Part shown: positions 4,908 to 5,940 of the stretch, piece by piece | Layout of the letters: each line of letters begins with the position of its first letter | How positions within the stretch are numbered: the first letter of the stretch is position 1 | DNA from: Spirochaetaceae bacterium | Lineage (GTDB): Bacteria > Spirochaetota > Spirochaetia > Treponematales > Breznakiellaceae | Reading direction: 5' to 3' | Assembly (NCBI GenBank): GCA_031284085.1 | Contig: JAITAM010000006.1 | Span: forward strand, 1 to 5,940 | Length of the DNA: 5,940 bases | The notes under the pieces: model-generated | What the model saw: the letters and a program-made list of their open reading frames with translations, nothing else | Told to the model about the DNA's origin: nothing | Databases searched by the model: none | Position numbers and translations under genes: made by a program

Positions 4908-5940
4908 ATGCAATCTCTAGGAATTAACATAGGCTCTACAAGCCTGAAAATAGTCCTGTTAGACGACAGTCATATTGCCTTTAGCGCCGTGGTCCCGCAT
5001 GAAGGAAATGTTGCCGCAGCAGTAAAGAATTTATTGAGCCGCGCCCCGATAGAAGTCGGAGACGGTGTTTTGGTAACCGGCAATGAGGGACGCTTCATGT
5101 TTAATGCGGCGTCTACTTTAGAACCTCTTTGTGTAGAAGCAGCCCTGCAGCATCTCGGCTTAAAAGCAGATGCGATAGTGAGCATGGGCGGTGAAGACCT
5201 CGTCGTTTACAAACTCGGTGATACGGGGACAATCGTTAATAATTTCTCCGGTAATAAATGCGCTTCCGGAACCGGCGAGTTCTTGAAACAACAACTTGCA
5301 CGAATGGACATGACCTTAGACGATATTGACAAAGTACCTGATACGGCAAAGGTGTATCCGATCTCCACGCGCTGTTCAGTGTTTATGAAAAGCGACTGCA
5401 CGCATCGGCTTAACAAACATGAAGCAACTAAAGAAGATATTGTTCTTTCGCTCTGCGATGTTATGGCGGTTAAGGTTATAGACTTTTTGAAACGTGCAAA
5501 GATTACAAGCGGACAGGTCGTTCTTACAGGCGGCATTACCTTGAACCGGCACATTATCCGTTTTATCCGTGAAAAAGCGCCGCAGATAGAATTTATTATA
5601 CCGGAAACCGCACCGGTCTTTGAGGCGCTCGGCGCTGCAGCAATGGCAAAGTCTTCAGGAAGCCGGTTAAAAGAGCCGGATGAACTCCTTAAACAAAGCG
5701 CGGTGCGCTTTACCAGCCTTGGAGCTTTGAAAGACCTGAATAGCAAGGTCAGGACATTCGATCGTCCGGAAGGAAAGGTTCGGTCGGGCAGGCAGTACAT
5801 ACTTGGTGTTGACGGCGGATCAACCACGACAAAAGCTTGCCTTGTTGATATGGAAAGCGATGAGATTGTAGCAAGCCACTACGGGCGGACGCACGGCGAT
5901 CCGGTAAAAGCCCTCAAGGAAGTCCTCAAGGTTATTCAAA
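4908..5940 (+). CDS. CoA-substrate-specific enzyme activase (BadF/BcrA/HgdC ATPase family), N-terminal part, runs off the window
   Basis: The gene encodes at least 344 residues of an ASKHA-fold ATPase whose relatives use ATP hydrolysis to push one electron into 2-hydroxyacyl-CoA dehydratases or benzoyl-CoA reductases. The first domain has the phosphate-1 loop GINIGSTSLKIVLLD (5-19), GGED (94-97), NKCASGTGEF (116-125), RCSVFMKSDC (155-164) and TGGITLNRH (207-215). C118 and C156 are 38 residues apart, nearly the spacing of the two cluster ligands in HgdC (C127/C166), so a 4Fe-4S cluster shared by a dimer is expected. A second copy of the fold starts at about 297 with LGVDGGSTTTKACLVD, so this is the large tandem-domain type. 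The start is unambiguous: an in-frame TAG (4893-4895) is followed only by TAT GCT CTA GAT before the ATG. No Shine-Dalgarno is visible. The substrate enzyme is not in the window. Confidence 0.92.
   Translation, partial: MQSLGINIGSTSLKIVLLDDSHIAFSAVVPHEGNVAAAVKNLLSRAPIEVGDGVLVTGNEGRFMFNAASTLEPLCVEAALQHLGLKADAIVSMGGEDLVVYKLGDTGTIVNNFSGNKCASGTGEFLKQQLARMDMTLDDIDKVPDTAKVYPISTRCSVFMKSDCTHRLNKHEATKEDIVLSLCDVMAVKVIDFLKRAKITSGQVVLTGGITLNRHIIRFIREKAPQIEFIIPETAPVFEALGAAAMAKSSGSRLKEPDELLKQSAVRFTSLGALKDLNSKVRTFDRPEGKVRSGRQYILGVDGGSTTTKACLVDMESDEIVASHYGRTHGDPVKALKEVLKVIQ

Noticed and set aside
5207..5827. Minus-strand open frame of 206 codons opposite the activase gene
   Set aside because: It is the antisense shadow of a well-supported ASKHA ATPase reading frame.

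Overview
The window looks like a chromosomal segment of an anaerobic bacterium, most plausibly a Treponema-like spirochaete. This is an inference from moderate base composition, TTG starts mixed with AUG starts, a very large BadF/HgdC-type activase, a PASTA-tailed class B penicillin-binding protein and spreading REP/RAYT-type repeats. A Firmicute is not excluded, and no rRNA or tRNA is present to settle it.

Layout from left to right. Positions 1-123 (minus) hold the 5' end of an IS3-family OrfA transposase gene whose reading frame breaks after about 20 codons. Positions 124-328 are non-coding and contain a nested inverted repeat (182-227) and a GC-rich stem behind the operon end. Positions 329-3851 (minus) are a tight three-gene unit read right to left: signal peptidase I (lepB), a class B penicillin-binding protein (FtsI/PBP2 type) and a TRAM-domain, Fe-S-type RlmD/RumA RNA uracil-5 methyltransferase. 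The first two genes overlap by 37 nt and the last two are separated by 2 nt, so they are probably one transcript. The unit links protein export, septal or lateral-wall peptidoglycan synthesis and rRNA modification.

Positions 3852-4907 lie between the minus-strand lepB unit and a plus-strand activase gene, and have been taken over by repeats. Six perfect 21-bp tandem copies (3962-4087) abut 63-bp REP-like units (4093-4233). These are followed by a REP-associated tyrosine transposase (RAYT, 4278-4829), whose stop codon runs into another copy of the same repeat. From 4908 to the right edge runs the N-terminal 344 codons of a large CoA-substrate-specific enzyme activase (2-hydroxyacyl-CoA dehydratase or benzoyl-CoA reductase activator family) with two ASKHA ATPase domains in tandem. 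A promoter-like sequence is placed so that its transcript would begin at or next to the AUG.

The most notable material is the 3.95-4.25 kb repeat region. The 21-bp units each carry an odd palindrome repeated every two helical turns. The two full 63-bp units differ in a way that keeps a base pair of a possible three-stem fold. I did not find a clear new multi-gene system; the novelty candidates are the repeat architecture and its relation to the RAYT and to the two divergent transcription units.
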